Shown: piece by piece, positions 51,852-62,100 of the stretch
Layout: every line of letters begins with the position of its first letter
Numbering within the stretch: position 1 is the first letter of the stretch
Origin: Janthinobacterium sp.
Lineage (GTDB): Bacteria; Pseudomonadota; Gammaproteobacteria; Burkholderiales; Burkholderiaceae_D
Assembly: GCF_009923995.1 (NCBI RefSeq)
Contig: NZ_RFSK01000003.1
Span: forward strand, 1 to 64,000
Direction: 5' to 3'
Length of the DNA: 64,000 nucleotides
Made by a program: the position numbers and the translations under genes
Notes under the pieces: generated by a model
What the model saw: only the letters and a program-made list of their open reading frames with translations
Told to the model about the DNA's origin: nothing
The model's database searches: none

Positions 51852-53027
51852 ATGTTGCGCAAAACCCTGTTTGTTCTGGCAATCGCTTCTGCCTTGGCCG
51901 CCTGTGGCAAAGAATCCAAGGACCCTGGCAAAGGCAGTGGCAAGGATGGCAAGGAACAGGCCGGCGCCGCCGTCAACCTGCTCGTTTCCCCGGAAGACGT
52001 GCTGACCATCCAGAGCAATGCGCTGGCCTCGGGTCCCGTCATCACCGGCTCCGTGCAGCCTGAACGCAATGCCGACCTGCGCGCCGAAGTGTCGGCCGTG
52101 GTGATCCAGGTCATGAAGGAAAATGGCGAAGCCGTGAAACGCGGCGACGTGCTCGTGCGTCTGGACGAGACGGCCATCCGCGACAGCCTCAATTCGGCCG
52201 AGGAGGCGAGCCGCGCCTCGGGCCAGGTGCTGGAGCAGTCCGAACGCATGTTCCAGCGCATGAAAACCCTGCGCGCCTCGGGCATGACGTCGACGCAGGC
52301 GCTGGAAGACGCGGAAATCCGCCGCAACAATGCGCAAAGCGATTTGTCGGCCGCGAAGAGCCGCGCCGCCCAGGCCCGCCAGCAGCTGCAGCGCACCCTC
52401 GTGCGCGCGCCGTTCGACGGCATCGTGAGCGAGCGCAAGGTATCGAATGGCGATACGGCGCAAATCGGCAAGGAATTGATCAAGGTCATCGATCCGACCA
52501 GCATGCGCCTGGAAGGCCTGGTGTCGGCCGACAAGATCGGCGTCGTCAAGGTGGGTCAGCCGGTGTTGTTCCGCATCAATGGTTATCCGGGACAGGATTT
52601 CGCCGGCAAGGTGCGCCGCGTCGATCCTGCCGCCAACGCCGTCACGCGCCAGGTGGCCGTGCTGGTCGATTTCGTCGAAAAGGAACAGCCGCGCGTGGCC
52701 GGCCTGTATGCGGAAGGACGCATCGAGACGGAGACCGTCAGCGCCCTGATGATCCCGGACTCGGCCCTGGTGAAGGCGGGCGACGTGACGTACACGTGGA
52801 AGGTCAAGGACAAGGCCCTGCGCAAGACCACGCTGCGCATCGGCGCGCGCGACGTGCGCACGGGCCAGTGGGAAGTGACCAGCGGCCTGGCCAGCGGCGA
52901 CACCGTGCTGCGCACGCCCGGCTCGACCTTCAAGGATGGCCAGAAAGTGGAGCTGACGGCCGCCAAGGCCGTGCCGGCGGCCGCCGTCGCCAGCAGCAGC
53001 GCCGCCGTTGCCGGTAAAGGAAACTAA
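51852..53027 (+). CDS. RND efflux adaptor lipoprotein (system 1)
   Basis: 391 residues. The signal peptide ends in a lipobox LAAC at ~15-18. A Gly/Lys-rich flexible stretch (GKESKDPGKGSGKDGKEQ) follows. The core is typical of membrane fusion proteins: ERNADLRAEVSAVVIQV and GEAVKRGDVLVRLD (first lipoyl half), a coiled hairpin (~130-185), VRAPFDGIVSERKVSNGD (second half) and a beta-barrel. It links the RND pump to an outer-membrane channel. GGAG precedes the ATG. The pump gene follows after 3 bp. Confidence 0.93.
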   Translation: MLRKTLFVLAIASALAACGKESKDPGKGSGKDGKEQAGAAVNLLVSPEDVLTIQSNALASGPVITGSVQPERNADLRAEVSAVVIQVMKENGEAVKRGDVLVRLDETAIRDSLNSAEEASRASGQVLEQSERMFQRMKTLRASGMTSTQALEDAEIRRNNAQSDLSAAKSRAAQARQQLQRTLVRAPFDGIVSERKVSNGDTAQIGKELIKVIDPTSMRLEGLVSADKIGVVKVGQPVLFRINGYPGQDFAGKVRRVDPAANAVTRQVAVLVDFVEKEQPRVAGLYAEGRIETETVSALMIPDSALVKAGDVTYTWKVKDKALRKTTLRIGARDVRTGQWEVTSGLASGDTVLRTPGSTFKDGQKVELTAAKAVPAAAVASSSAAVAGKGN

Positions 53028-53030
53028 GCC

Positions 53031-56000
53031 ATGTTCCTGTCCGATTTCAGTATCAAGCGGCCCACCGCCACCATCGTCCTGATCCTGGCGATGATGTGCG
53101 TCGGCTTGCTGGCGCTCAAGAAACTGCGCGTCAACCAGAATCCCGACGTCGAAGTGCCGTTCATCGTCGTCAGCATTCCCTATCCTGGCGCCTCGCCCGA
53201 CACGGTCGAGCGCGAAGTGGTCAACCGCCTGGAAAAGTCCCTGCAGAGCATTTCCGGCGTGACGGAGATCAACAGCGACTCGAACGAAGGCTCGGCCAGC
53301 ATCTTCCTGAAGTTTTCCTTCAAGACGAACCTGATCGAGGCGTCCGACGACATCCGCAACGCCATCGCCGCCGTGCGCTACAAGCTGCCGCTGGAGATGC
53401 GCGAGCCTATCCTGCAGCGCATCGACCCCGGTGCCGAGCCGATCATGCAGCTGGCCCTGTCGTCCAATTCGCAAAGCCACGCGGAAATCTCGCGCCTGGC
53501 CGAGGACGTGCTGTCGGACCGCTTCCGCGCCGTCGATGGCGTGGCGCTGGTGAACGTGGGCGGCTCGCTGAAGCGCGAACTGTCCGTGCTGCTGCGCGCG
53601 GAAAAGTTGCGTGAGTACAATGTTTCCGTCAGCGATGTCGTCACCGCCCTGCGCAACCAGAACACGAATGCGCCCGTGGGCAAGGTGCGCGGCACCCTGG
53701 ACGAGAAAAGCATCCGCCTCGTGGGCCGCATCGAGTCGCCGTCCGACTTCGAGCAGGTGGTGATCAAGCGCCGCGGCGAGGAAATCGTGCGCCTGGCGCA
53801 AGTGGCGACCATCCAGGACGGCTTTGCCGAAATCAACAGCCTGAGCGTGCGCAGCGGCAAGCCGAACGTGGGGATCTCGATCACCCGCGTGCGCGACGCG
53901 TCCACCGTCAGCGTGGCCAACAAGATCCGCGACATGGTGGCGGAGATCAACAAGACCTTGCCGAAAGGCACGATCCTGCAAGTGACGCGCGACGGCGGCG
54001 AAAACGCCCAGCATAGCCTGAACAACGTGATCGAATCGCTGGTGCTGGGCGCCGTGCTGACCATCTTCGTCGTGTACGCCTTCCTGAACTCGTGGCGCTC
54101 GACCCTGATCACGGCGCTGAGCCTGCCGACGTCCGTCATCGCCGCCTTCATCGCCGTGTGGCTGTGCGGCTTTACCCTGAACTTCATGACCCTGCTGGGC
54201 CTGTCGCTGGCCATCGGCGTGCTGATCGATGACGCCATCGTAGTGCGCGAAAACATCGTGCGCCACATGCAGATGGGCAAGGACCGCCGCACGGCGGCGC
54301 TGGAAGGCACGGCCGAGATCGGCATGGCCGTGGCCGCCACGACCTTCTCCATCATCGCCGTCTTCATCCCCGTCGCCTTCATGCCCGGTATCTCCGGCGA
54401 ATGGTTCCGTCCCTTTGCCTTGACGGTGACGTGCTCGGTGCTCGTCAGCCTGGGCATCTCGTTCACGCTCGACCCCATGCTGTCGGCCTACTGGGGCGAC
54501 CCCGTCGAGGAACACTCGGCGCCGAAAAAAGGCCTGGGCCGCGTGCTGGAGAAATTCAACCACTGGTTCGACCACCAGGCGGACCGCTACGGCCACGTCA
54601 TCGCCTGGGCCCTGCACCACCGCCGCTGGATGGCCGTCATCGCCTTCGGCAGCCTGGTGGGCGCCATCGCCCTGCACGTCTGGCAAGGCGGCACGAGCTT
54701 CCTGCCGGCCTCCGATTCGGGCAACCTGATGATCAACGTGCGCACGCCATCGTCGAGCAGCATCGAGTATTCGCGCCTGAAGCTGGAAGCGGCGGCCGTG
54801 CTGGCACGCACCTTGCCTGAAACCAAGGACACCAACAGTTCCATCAATGCGGGCGGCGGCCGCGTGTATGTCGACATCGGCAAGCGCAACACCCGCAAGC
54901 GTTCGGCCAAGGAAATCGCCACGGAACTGCGCGAGAAGATGTCGCGCCTGGTGGGCGCCGAATACGTGGTGCTCGACGACCTCAGCAATGGTGCGCAAAA
55001 GCCCATCCAGGTGGAATTCACGGGTCCTGATTCGCGCAAGCTGATGGAAATCACCAACGCCTACATGGACAAGCTGCGTGCCATTCCCGGCGCCGTCGAT
55101 GTCGGCCTGTCCGAGCAGGACCCGAAGAACGAGCTGAAGATCGAACTGAACCGTGGCCTGGCCAACTCGATGGGCATTTCCGTCAATGACGCGGCGCAAT
55201 CGCTGCGCGTGGCCTTTGCGGGCGTGGAAGTGGGCGACTGGGTCGATCCGACGGGCGAAACGCGCGATGTGGCCGTGCGCCTACATCCCGATGACCGCGT
55301 GGCCTCCGAGAACATCGAGCGCCTGCCGATCAGCGTGACGGGCACGTCGCAAATGGTGCCGCTGGACCAGATTGCTACCATTACCATGGGCAAGGGACCT
55401 TCCGGCATCGAGCACAAGAACGGCAAGCGCACGATCACCGTCTCGGCCAATGCGCAAGGCCGCTCGAATGGCGAAGTGACGAGCGACGCCATGAAACTGG
55501 CCAAGTCCATCGACTTCCCGCCCGGCTACGGCCTGGCGCTGGGCGGTGCCGGCCAGGACCAGCAGGAACTGTTCACGGAAATGCTGATCGCGCTGGTGAT
55601 GGGTATCGGTTTGATGTATTTGATCCTGGTCATGCAGTTTGGTTCCTTCACGGCGCCGGTGGCCGTCATGATGTCCTTGCCGCTGAGCCTGATCGGCGTG
55701 GTGGTGGCGCTGGTGATTACCGAGAACACCCTCAACCTGATGAGTTTTATCGGCATCATCATGCTCATGGGGCTGGTCGCCAAGAACGCCATCCTGCTGC
55801 TGGACGCGGCGCGCAAGCGCGAGGAAGAGGGGCACGGCCGCGAGGATGCCTTGATGTATGCGGGCCGCATGCGCCTGCGCCCCATCCTGATGACGACGTT
55901 CGCGCTGATCGCCGGCATGTTCCCCGTGGCGCTGGGCCTGGGCGAGGGCGGTGAATTCTACCGTCCGCTGGCGATCGCCATCATCGGCGGCACCATCACC

Positions 56001-56252
56001 TCGACCATCCTGACCCTGCTGGTGGTGCCGACCTTCTACGACAGCATCGAGATCGCCCGCGATGGCGCCGTGGCCAAGTTCCACCGCCGCGCCGCGCGCA
56101 TGCACGTGGCCTTCGCCCTCGTCCTGACGCTGATCGAGTGCGTGCTGACCCTGCTGATGGTGCGTTTCGTCTACCGCATGCTGAAGCTCGTCGTGCTGTA
56201 CCTGATGGGCCGCCGCACGCCTGCGGCCGCGCCGGTCGGCCTGCAGAAGTAA
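53031..56252 (+). CDS. RND efflux permease with C-terminal membrane extension (system 1)
   Basis: 1073 residues. It has the twelve-helix RND layout with two large periplasmic loops. Proton-relay residues are visible in helix 4 (GVLIDDAIVVREN) and helix 10 (LVAKNAILLLDAA). The usual end after helix 12 (TSTILTLLVVPTFYDSIEIAR) is followed by an extra ~60 residues with a long hydrophobic stretch (AFALVLTLIECVLTLLMV then MLKLVVLYLMG), perhaps one or two further helices. It exports drugs or solvents by proton antiport. No outer-membrane channel gene is linked within this transcript. Confidence 0.93.
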   Translation: MFLSDFSIKRPTATIVLILAMMCVGLLALKKLRVNQNPDVEVPFIVVSIPYPGASPDTVEREVVNRLEKSLQSISGVTEINSDSNEGSASIFLKFSFKTNLIEASDDIRNAIAAVRYKLPLEMREPILQRIDPGAEPIMQLALSSNSQSHAEISRLAEDVLSDRFRAVDGVALVNVGGSLKRELSVLLRAEKLREYNVSVSDVVTALRNQNTNAPVGKVRGTLDEKSIRLVGRIESPSDFEQVVIKRRGEEIVRLAQVATIQDGFAEINSLSVRSGKPNVGISITRVRDASTVSVANKIRDMVAEINKTLPKGTILQVTRDGGENAQHSLNNVIESLVLGAVLTIFVVYAFLNSWRSTLITALSLPTSVIAAFIAVWLCGFTLNFMTLLGLSLAIGVLIDDAIVVRENIVRHMQMGKDRRTAALEGTAEIGMAVAATTFSIIAVFIPVAFMPGISGEWFRPFALTVTCSVLVSLGISFTLDPMLSAYWGDPVEEHSAPKKGLGRVLEKFNHWFDHQADRYGHVIAWALHHRRWMAVIAFGSLVGAIALHVWQGGTSFLPASDSGNLMINVRTPSSSSIEYSRLKLEAAAVLARTLPETKDTNSSINAGGGRVYVDIGKRNTRKRSAKEIATELREKMSRLVGAEYVVLDDLSNGAQKPIQVEFTGPDSRKLMEITNAYMDKLRAIPGAVDVGLSEQDPKNELKIELNRGLANSMGISVNDAAQSLRVAFAGVEVGDWVDPTGETRDVAVRLHPDDRVASENIERLPISVTGTSQMVPLDQIATITMGKGPSGIEHKNGKRTITVSANAQGRSNGEVTSDAMKLAKSIDFPPGYGLALGGAGQDQQELFTEMLIALVMGIGLMYLILVMQFGSFTAPVAVMMSLPLSLIGVVVALVITENTLNLMSFIGIIMLMGLVAKNAILLLDAARKREEEGHGREDALMYAGRMRLRPILMTTFALIAGMFPVALGLGEGGEFYRPLAIAIIGGTITSTILTLLVVPTFYDSIEIARDGAVAKFHRRAARMHVAFALVLTLIECVLTLLMVRFVYRMLKLVVLYLMGRRTPAAAPVGLQK

Positions 56253-56290
56253 GTCAGGCAGCCCCGGCTGCGCAGCACTTGTGCCAAGTC

Positions 56291-56319
56291 AAAGAGCCTT
56301 CTTCGGAAGGCTCTTTTTA
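56291..56319 (+). terminator. Terminator between the two RND systems
   Basis: AAAGAGCCTTC, TTCG, GAAGGCTCTTTTT: a stable tetraloop hairpin with a T-run, 38 bp after the first RND permease. Confidence 0.93.
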
Positions 56320-56476
56320 CGTCAGGTGCTCTACAATCGTAGAACGGGTGGCGGCGCAGCCGGGCCGCTGCCGGCGTGTCTTCGCGAGCTGCAGGCGGCG
56401 TGGATGTTGCCTGCTTGGCTGGCTCGATTTGCTCAACTTGGTCACTTGTAGTCTTGCAAGGTATTGGACAAGAATC

Positions 56477-57982
56477 ATGCTCTCCAGCATACGGCAGCCC
56501 AGCCCCGGCATCCTCCTGGCATGCCTGCTGGCCGGCTGCGCCGTCGGGCCGGATTTCCAGCGTCCTGCCGCCCCGCAGACGGGCGACAGCTACACGCCGG
56601 CACCCATGCCGGCGCAGACGGCTTCGGCCCCTGGCCTCGGGGGACAGGCGCAGCGCCTGGTGTCGGGCCAGGATATCCCCGGGCAATGGTGGTCGCTGTT
56701 CCAGTCGCCGGCCCTGGACCGGCTGGTGCGCGATGCCCTGGCGCGCAGCCCGGGCGTGGCATCCGCCCAGGCGGCCCTGCGCCAGGCCGATGAAAACTAT
56801 CGGGCCCTGTCCGGCAGCCTGCTGTATCCGGCCGTGAACGCCCAGTTGGGCGCCAGCCGCGAAAAGACCAGCCGCCTGGAGGGCGCGGGCGGGGTCTTCA
56901 CTTTGTACAATGCTTCGGTGAATGTGTCGTATGCCCTGGACGTGTTCGGCGGCAACAAGCGCCAGCTGGAGGGCTTGCAGGCACTGGCCGATTACCAGCA
57001 GTATCAGCTGGAAGCGGCCTGGCTGGCCCTGACGGCCAACCTGGTGACGACGGCCATCCGCGAAGCGTCCCTGCGGGGCCAACTGCAGGCGACGCGGGAA
57101 GTGCTCGACGCGCAGCAGCAACAGCTCGACCTCATCGAGCAGCAATTCCGCTTCGGGGCCATCCCCCGCGCGACGGTCCTGCTCCAGCGCAACACCGTGG
57201 CGCAGACGCGCGCCACCCTGCCGCCCCTGGAGAAAGCCCTGGCCCTGACGCGCCACCAGCTTTCCGTGTATGCGGGCCGGCTGCCCGGCGAACCGGGCAT
57301 GCCCGAATTCGACCTGGCGTCGCTGCGCCTGCCGCTGGACTTGCCCGTCTCCCTGCCGTCGGCCCTCGTGCACCAGCGGCCCGACATCCGCGCCAGCGAG
57401 GCGCTGCTGCACCAGGCCAGCGCGCAGATCGGCGTGGCCACGGCGAACCAGTATCCGCAAGTCACCCTGACGGGCAACTATGGCTCGCTGGCCACCAGCC
57501 TGCCCGGCCTGCTGCACGGCGGTTCCGCCGTCTGGGGCGTGGCGGCCGGACTGGCCCAGCCCCTCTTCAATGGCGGCGCCCTGAGCGCCAGGCGGCGCGC
57601 CGCCATCGCCGCCTACGACGGGGCGGCGGCCGGGTACCGCGCCACCGTGCTGGGCGCGTTCCAGAACGTGGCCGACAGCCTGCGGGCGCTCGAGGCGGAC
57701 GCCGCCGCGCTGCAGCAGCAGGCCGAGGTGGCGGCGCTGGCCGGCGAATCGCTGGCGCTGAGCACGCAGCAATACAAGCTGGGCGCCATCAGTTACCTGA
57801 GCCTGCTGGACGTGCAGCGTACCTACCAGCAGGCCAGGGTGGGCCTGGTGCAGGCGCAGGCGGCGCGCTTTGCCGACAGCGCCGCGCTGTTCCAGGCGCT
57901 GGGCGGCGGCTGGTGGAACCGGCCCGCGCTGGAGACGGTCAGCGCCACGACGGCCTTGCCCGTGAGGGCGGACACGGACTGA
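56477..57982 (+). CDS. NodT/OprM-family outer-membrane channel lipoprotein (system 2)
   Basis: 501 residues from the ATG at 56477. The signal peptide ends in the lipobox LAGC (~18-21), then AVGPDFQRP, which is typical of the family. The two repeated TolC-type halves are visible, with HQRPDIRASEALLHQASAQIGVA and GLAQPLFNGGALSARR. It forms the outer-membrane tunnel. It heads the second RND operon, and because system 1 lacks a channel it may serve both. Confidence 0.93.
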   Translation: MLSSIRQPSPGILLACLLAGCAVGPDFQRPAAPQTGDSYTPAPMPAQTASAPGLGGQAQRLVSGQDIPGQWWSLFQSPALDRLVRDALARSPGVASAQAALRQADENYRALSGSLLYPAVNAQLGASREKTSRLEGAGGVFTLYNASVNVSYALDVFGGNKRQLEGLQALADYQQYQLEAAWLALTANLVTTAIREASLRGQLQATREVLDAQQQQLDLIEQQFRFGAIPRATVLLQRNTVAQTRATLPPLEKALALTRHQLSVYAGRLPGEPGMPEFDLASLRLPLDLPVSLPSALVHQRPDIRASEALLHQASAQIGVATANQYPQVTLTGNYGSLATSLPGLLHGGSAVWGVAAGLAQPLFNGGALSARRRAAIAAYDGAAAGYRATVLGAFQNVADSLRALEADAAALQQQAEVAALAGESLALSTQQYKLGAISYLSLLDVQRTYQQARVGLVQAQAARFADSAALFQALGGGWWNRPALETVSATTALPVRADTD

Positions 57983-58015
57983 CTTTCGGACGCCGCAATA
58001 ACAGGGGGTGCATCC

Positions 58016-59182
58016 ATGACGAAACGCACGAAGCGCATGTTCATCATGCTGGGGGCGGTGGCGCTGCTGATTGCCTTGCTGGCGCTGGGGTTCTTCCTGC
58101 ATATCCGGCAGCTGATGGCCAGCGCGCCCAAGCCGGCGCCGCAGACCGTCTCGGCCACCATCATCCGCAAGGTCGACTGGCAGCCGCACCTGTCGTCCGT
58201 AGGCACCCTGGTGGCCGTGCGCGGCGTCGACGTGACGAGCGAAATCGCGGGCCTCGTCAGGACCATCCATTTCAAGTCGGGCCAGGATGTGGCGGCCGGG
58301 CAGCTGCTGGTGCAGCTGAATGCCGATGCCGATATCGCGCAGCTGCGCGCGCTGGAGGCGGCGGCCGAACTGGCCGCTTCCGTGCTCCGGCGCGACCAGC
58401 AGCAATTTGCCGTCCAGGCCATCAGCCAGGCCCAGGTCGACAGCGACGAGGCCGACCTGAAAAGCAAGCAGGCGCTGGCCGGCCAGCAGGCGGCGCTGGT
58501 GGCAAAGAAAACCATCCGCGCGCCGTTTGCGGGCAGGCTCGGCATTACCACCGTCAATCCGGGCCAGTACCTGAATCCCGGCGACAAGATCGTCACCCTG
58601 CAAACCATCGATCCCATCTATGTGGACTTCTATATTCCGCAAAAGCAGCTGAGCGGGCTGCAGGTGGGGCAAGTGCTGGCCCTGTCCAGCGACGCCTATG
58701 CGCAAACGGCCTTCGCCGGCAAGGTCAGCGCCATCAGCTCCAAGGTCGATCCCGCCACGCGCAACGTGCAGGTCGAGGCCACGGTGGCCAATCCCAAACG
58801 GCAGTTGCTACCGGGAATGTTTGCCAACGTGCACGTGGAGGTGGGCGCCAGGCAGTCCTACCTGACCTTGCCGCAGACGGCCATCACCTACAACCCGTAT
58901 GGCTCCACCGTCTTCGTCGTGCAGCCGGCGCAGCAGTCTCCCCAGGCCCCCGGAACCGCCGCGGCGGCGCCGCCGCCCAAGGCGGGCGACCTGGTGGTGC
59001 GGCAAGTCTTCGTGACGACGGGCGAGACGCGGGGCGACCAGGTGGCCGTGCTGACGGGCCTCGCCGAGGGACAGCAGGTCGTCACCAGCGGGCAGATCAA
59101 GCTCAAGAACGGCAGCCCCGTGGTGATCAGCAACGTCGTCGAGCCGCGCGACAACCCGCGGCCCACCCCGCAGGAACACTGA
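58016..59182 (+). CDS. RND efflux adaptor (system 2, MexH/MdtA-like)
   Basis: 388 residues. One N-terminal membrane helix (~10-30, FIMLGAVALLIALLALGFFLHI) and no lipobox. The lipoyl halves read EIAGLVRTIHFKSGQDVAAGQLLVQLN and IRAPFAGRLGITTVNPGQYLNPGD, with a short coiled hairpin between. A Pro/Ala-rich insert (QQSPQAPGTAAAAPPPKAG) near residue 310 is unusual. GGGGGTG precedes the ATG. The permease gene follows after 9 bp. Confidence 0.93.
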   Translation: MTKRTKRMFIMLGAVALLIALLALGFFLHIRQLMASAPKPAPQTVSATIIRKVDWQPHLSSVGTLVAVRGVDVTSEIAGLVRTIHFKSGQDVAAGQLLVQLNADADIAQLRALEAAAELAASVLRRDQQQFAVQAISQAQVDSDEADLKSKQALAGQQAALVAKKTIRAPFAGRLGITTVNPGQYLNPGDKIVTLQTIDPIYVDFYIPQKQLSGLQVGQVLALSSDAYAQTAFAGKVSAISSKVDPATRNVQVEATVANPKRQLLPGMFANVHVEVGARQSYLTLPQTAITYNPYGSTVFVVQPAQQSPQAPGTAAAAPPPKAGDLVVRQVFVTTGETRGDQVAVLTGLAEGQQVVTSGQIKLKNGSPVVISNVVEPRDNPRPTPQEH

Positions 59183-59191
59183 GGCGCCGCC

Positions 59192-62100
59192 ATGAATTTC
59201 ACCGATATCTTTATCCGCCGGCCCGTGCTGGCGATGGTGGTGAGCCTGCTGCTGGTGGTGCTGGGATTGCGTTCCCTGTTCAGCCTGCCGATCAACCAGT
59301 ATCCGAAGACGCAGAACGCGGTGGTGACCATTTCCACCACCTACTACGGGGCCGATGCGCAGACGGTGGCCGGTTTCATCACGCAGCCGCTGGAATCGGC
59401 CATCGCGCAGGCGCAGGGCATCGATTACCTGTCCTCGTCGAGCAGCAGTGGCGTGTCGACCATCACGGCCACCCTGCGCCTCAATTACGATGCGAACCGG
59501 GCTTTGACGGAAATCAATACCCAGGTCAGTTCCGTGCGCAACCAGCTGCCGGCGCAGGCCCAGGCGCCCGTGCTGACGGTGCAGACGGGGCAGACGACGG
59601 ATGCCATGTACCTGGGCTTTTACAGCAAGACCTTGCCGACGAATAATGTGACGGATTACCTCAGCCGCGTCGTCAAGCCCAAGCTCGACTCCATCAGCGG
59701 CGTGCAGACGGCCGAACTGCTGGGCGCGCGCCTGTTCGCCCTGCGCGCCTGGCTCGATGCGGACAAGATGGCCGCCTTCGGCGTGACGGCGGCCGACGTC
59801 AGCACGGCGCTGGGCAACAACAACTACCTGGCGGCGCTCGGTTCCAGCAAGGGGCAGATGGTGACCATTCCCCTGACGGCGGGCACGGACCTGCATTCGG
59901 TGGACGAATTCAGGCAGCTCGTCGTCAAGCGCAGCGGCGACTCCATCGTGCGCCTGCAAGACCTGGCCACGGTCGTGCTGGGATCGGAAAACTATGACTT
60001 CAACGTGGCCTTCAGCGGCGTGCGTTCCGTCTTCATCGGCATCAAGGTGGCGCCGGAAGCGAATATCCTCGACGTGGCCCAGCGCGTGCGCGCCGCCTTT
60101 CCCGACATCCGCTCGCAGTTGCCGGCGGGGCTGACGGGCGAGATCGTGTATGACTCGACCTTCTTCATCAATACCTCCATCCGTGAAGTCATCAAGACCC
60201 TGGTCGAGGCGCTGCTGATCGTCACCATCGTCATCTTCCTGTTCCTGGGCAGCCTGCGGGCCGTCATCGTGCCCGTGATCGCCATGCCGCTGTCCCTCGT
60301 CGGCACGTTCGCCGTCATGCTGGCGCTCGGCTACTCCATCAATCTGCTGACCCTGCTGGCCATCGTGTTGGCCATCGGCCTCGTGGTCGACGACGCCATC
60401 ATCGTGGTGGAAAACGTCGACCGCCACATGAAGCTGGGCCAGCCGCCGCTGCAGGCCAGCCTGCTGGCGGCGCGCGAGCTGGGCAGCCCGATCCTGGCCA
60501 TGACGGTGGTGCTCATCGCCGTCTACGTGCCCATCGGCTTCCAGGGCGGCCTGACGGGCGCGCTGTTCACGGAGTTCGCCTTCACCCTGGCCGGCGCCGT
60601 GGCTGTCTCGGGCATCGTGGCCCTGAGCCTGTCGCCCATGATGTGTTCGCGCTTTTTCCGTCCGGAACAGGACAGCGGGCGCTTCGTGCAAGCCATCGAC
60701 CGTGTCTTCGGCAAGGTCCATGAGCGCTACCGGCGCATCCTGCACAGCCTGCTCGACACCTGGCTGGTGCTGGTCGTGATGGCGGCCCTGCTGATGCTGG
60801 TACTGGGGCTGATGTTCAGGATGGCGCAGTCCGAACTGGCGCCCGAGGAAGACCAGGGCGTCGTGCTGTCGCAGGTGGTGGGCGACCCGACGGCCACCTC
60901 GGACCAGATGCAGACCTATGCCGAGCAGATTTACCAGGTGGCCAGGGGCATGCCGGAATACAGCCAGATGTTCCAGATCACGGGCGTGCCGACTGTCAAC
61001 TCCGGCTTTGGCGGCATGCTGATGACGCCGTGGAATGCGCGCACGCGCAGCGCCCAGCAGGTGCAGCAGGACTTGCAGGCGGGCTGGAACAGGATCGCCG
61101 GCGCGCGCGTGGCCGCCTTCCAGTTTCCCGCCTTGCCCGGCTCTTCGGGCTTGCCCGTGCAATTCGTCATCACCACCACGGAGCCGTTTGAAAACCTCAA
61201 CACCGTCGCGCAGCAGGTGCTCGACAAGGCGCGCGCGTCGGGCAAGTTCTATTTCATCGACACGGACTTGAAGATTGACAAGCCGCAAGCGACCGTCGTG
61301 GTCGACCGCGACAACGTGGCCGCGCTGGGCATGACGCAGCAGGACGTGGGCGCGGCCCTGGGGGCGGCGCTGGGCGGCGGCTACGTCAATTACTTTTCCA
61401 TCGCCGGACGCTCGTACAAGGTGATCCCGCAGGTGCTGCAGGTGGACCGCCTGAATCCGTCTGCAGTGCTCGACTTCCATATCCGCACGCCCGACGGCGC
61501 CATGCTGCCGGCCAGCACCGTGGCGCACATCCGCTACGATGTCGTGCCCGAATCGATCAACCGCTTCCAGCAGCTCAATTCCGCCACCCTGTCCGGCGTG
61601 TCCGGTGCGTCGCAGGGCGAAGTGCTGGCATTCATGCGGCAAGCCGTGGCCGAGGCGGCGCCCAGCGGCTACACGGTCGATTATGCGGGCCAGTCGCGCC
61701 AGTTCGTGCAGGAATCAGGCGGCTTCGTCGTCACCATGCTGTTTGCCGTCGTCATCGTCTTCCTGGCGCTGGCGGCGCAGTTCGAGAGTTTCCGCGACCC
61801 CGTCGTGATCCTCGTCTCCGTGCCGCTGGCCCTGTTTGGCGCCACCATGTTCATCTTCCTGGGTTTTGCCTCGATCAACATTTACACGGAGGTGGGCCTG
61901 GTGACCCTGATGGGGCTGATCAGCAAGCACGGCATCCTGATCGTGGAAGTGGCCAACCAGCTGCAAAAGGCGGGCAGGAGCAAGCGCGAGGCGGTGGAAG
62001 AGGCTGCCACCGTGCGCCTGCGCCCCATCCTGATGACGACGGCCGCCATGGTGTTTGGCGTGCTGCCGCTCGTGATCGCCTCTGGCGCGGGCGCGGCCGG

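Noticed and set aside
51846-55199. 1117-codon minus-strand frame opposite the first RND operon
   Set aside because: It overlies two clear RND genes, is His/Asp/Gly-rich and has no domain. It is a codon-bias shadow.
56171-58705. 844-codon minus-strand frame
   Set aside because: It shadows the outer-membrane channel and adaptor genes and crosses a terminator.
58808-61642. 944-codon minus-strand frame opposite the second RND operon
   Set aside because: It shadows the adaptor and permease, with His/Arg/Gly-rich content and no family features.
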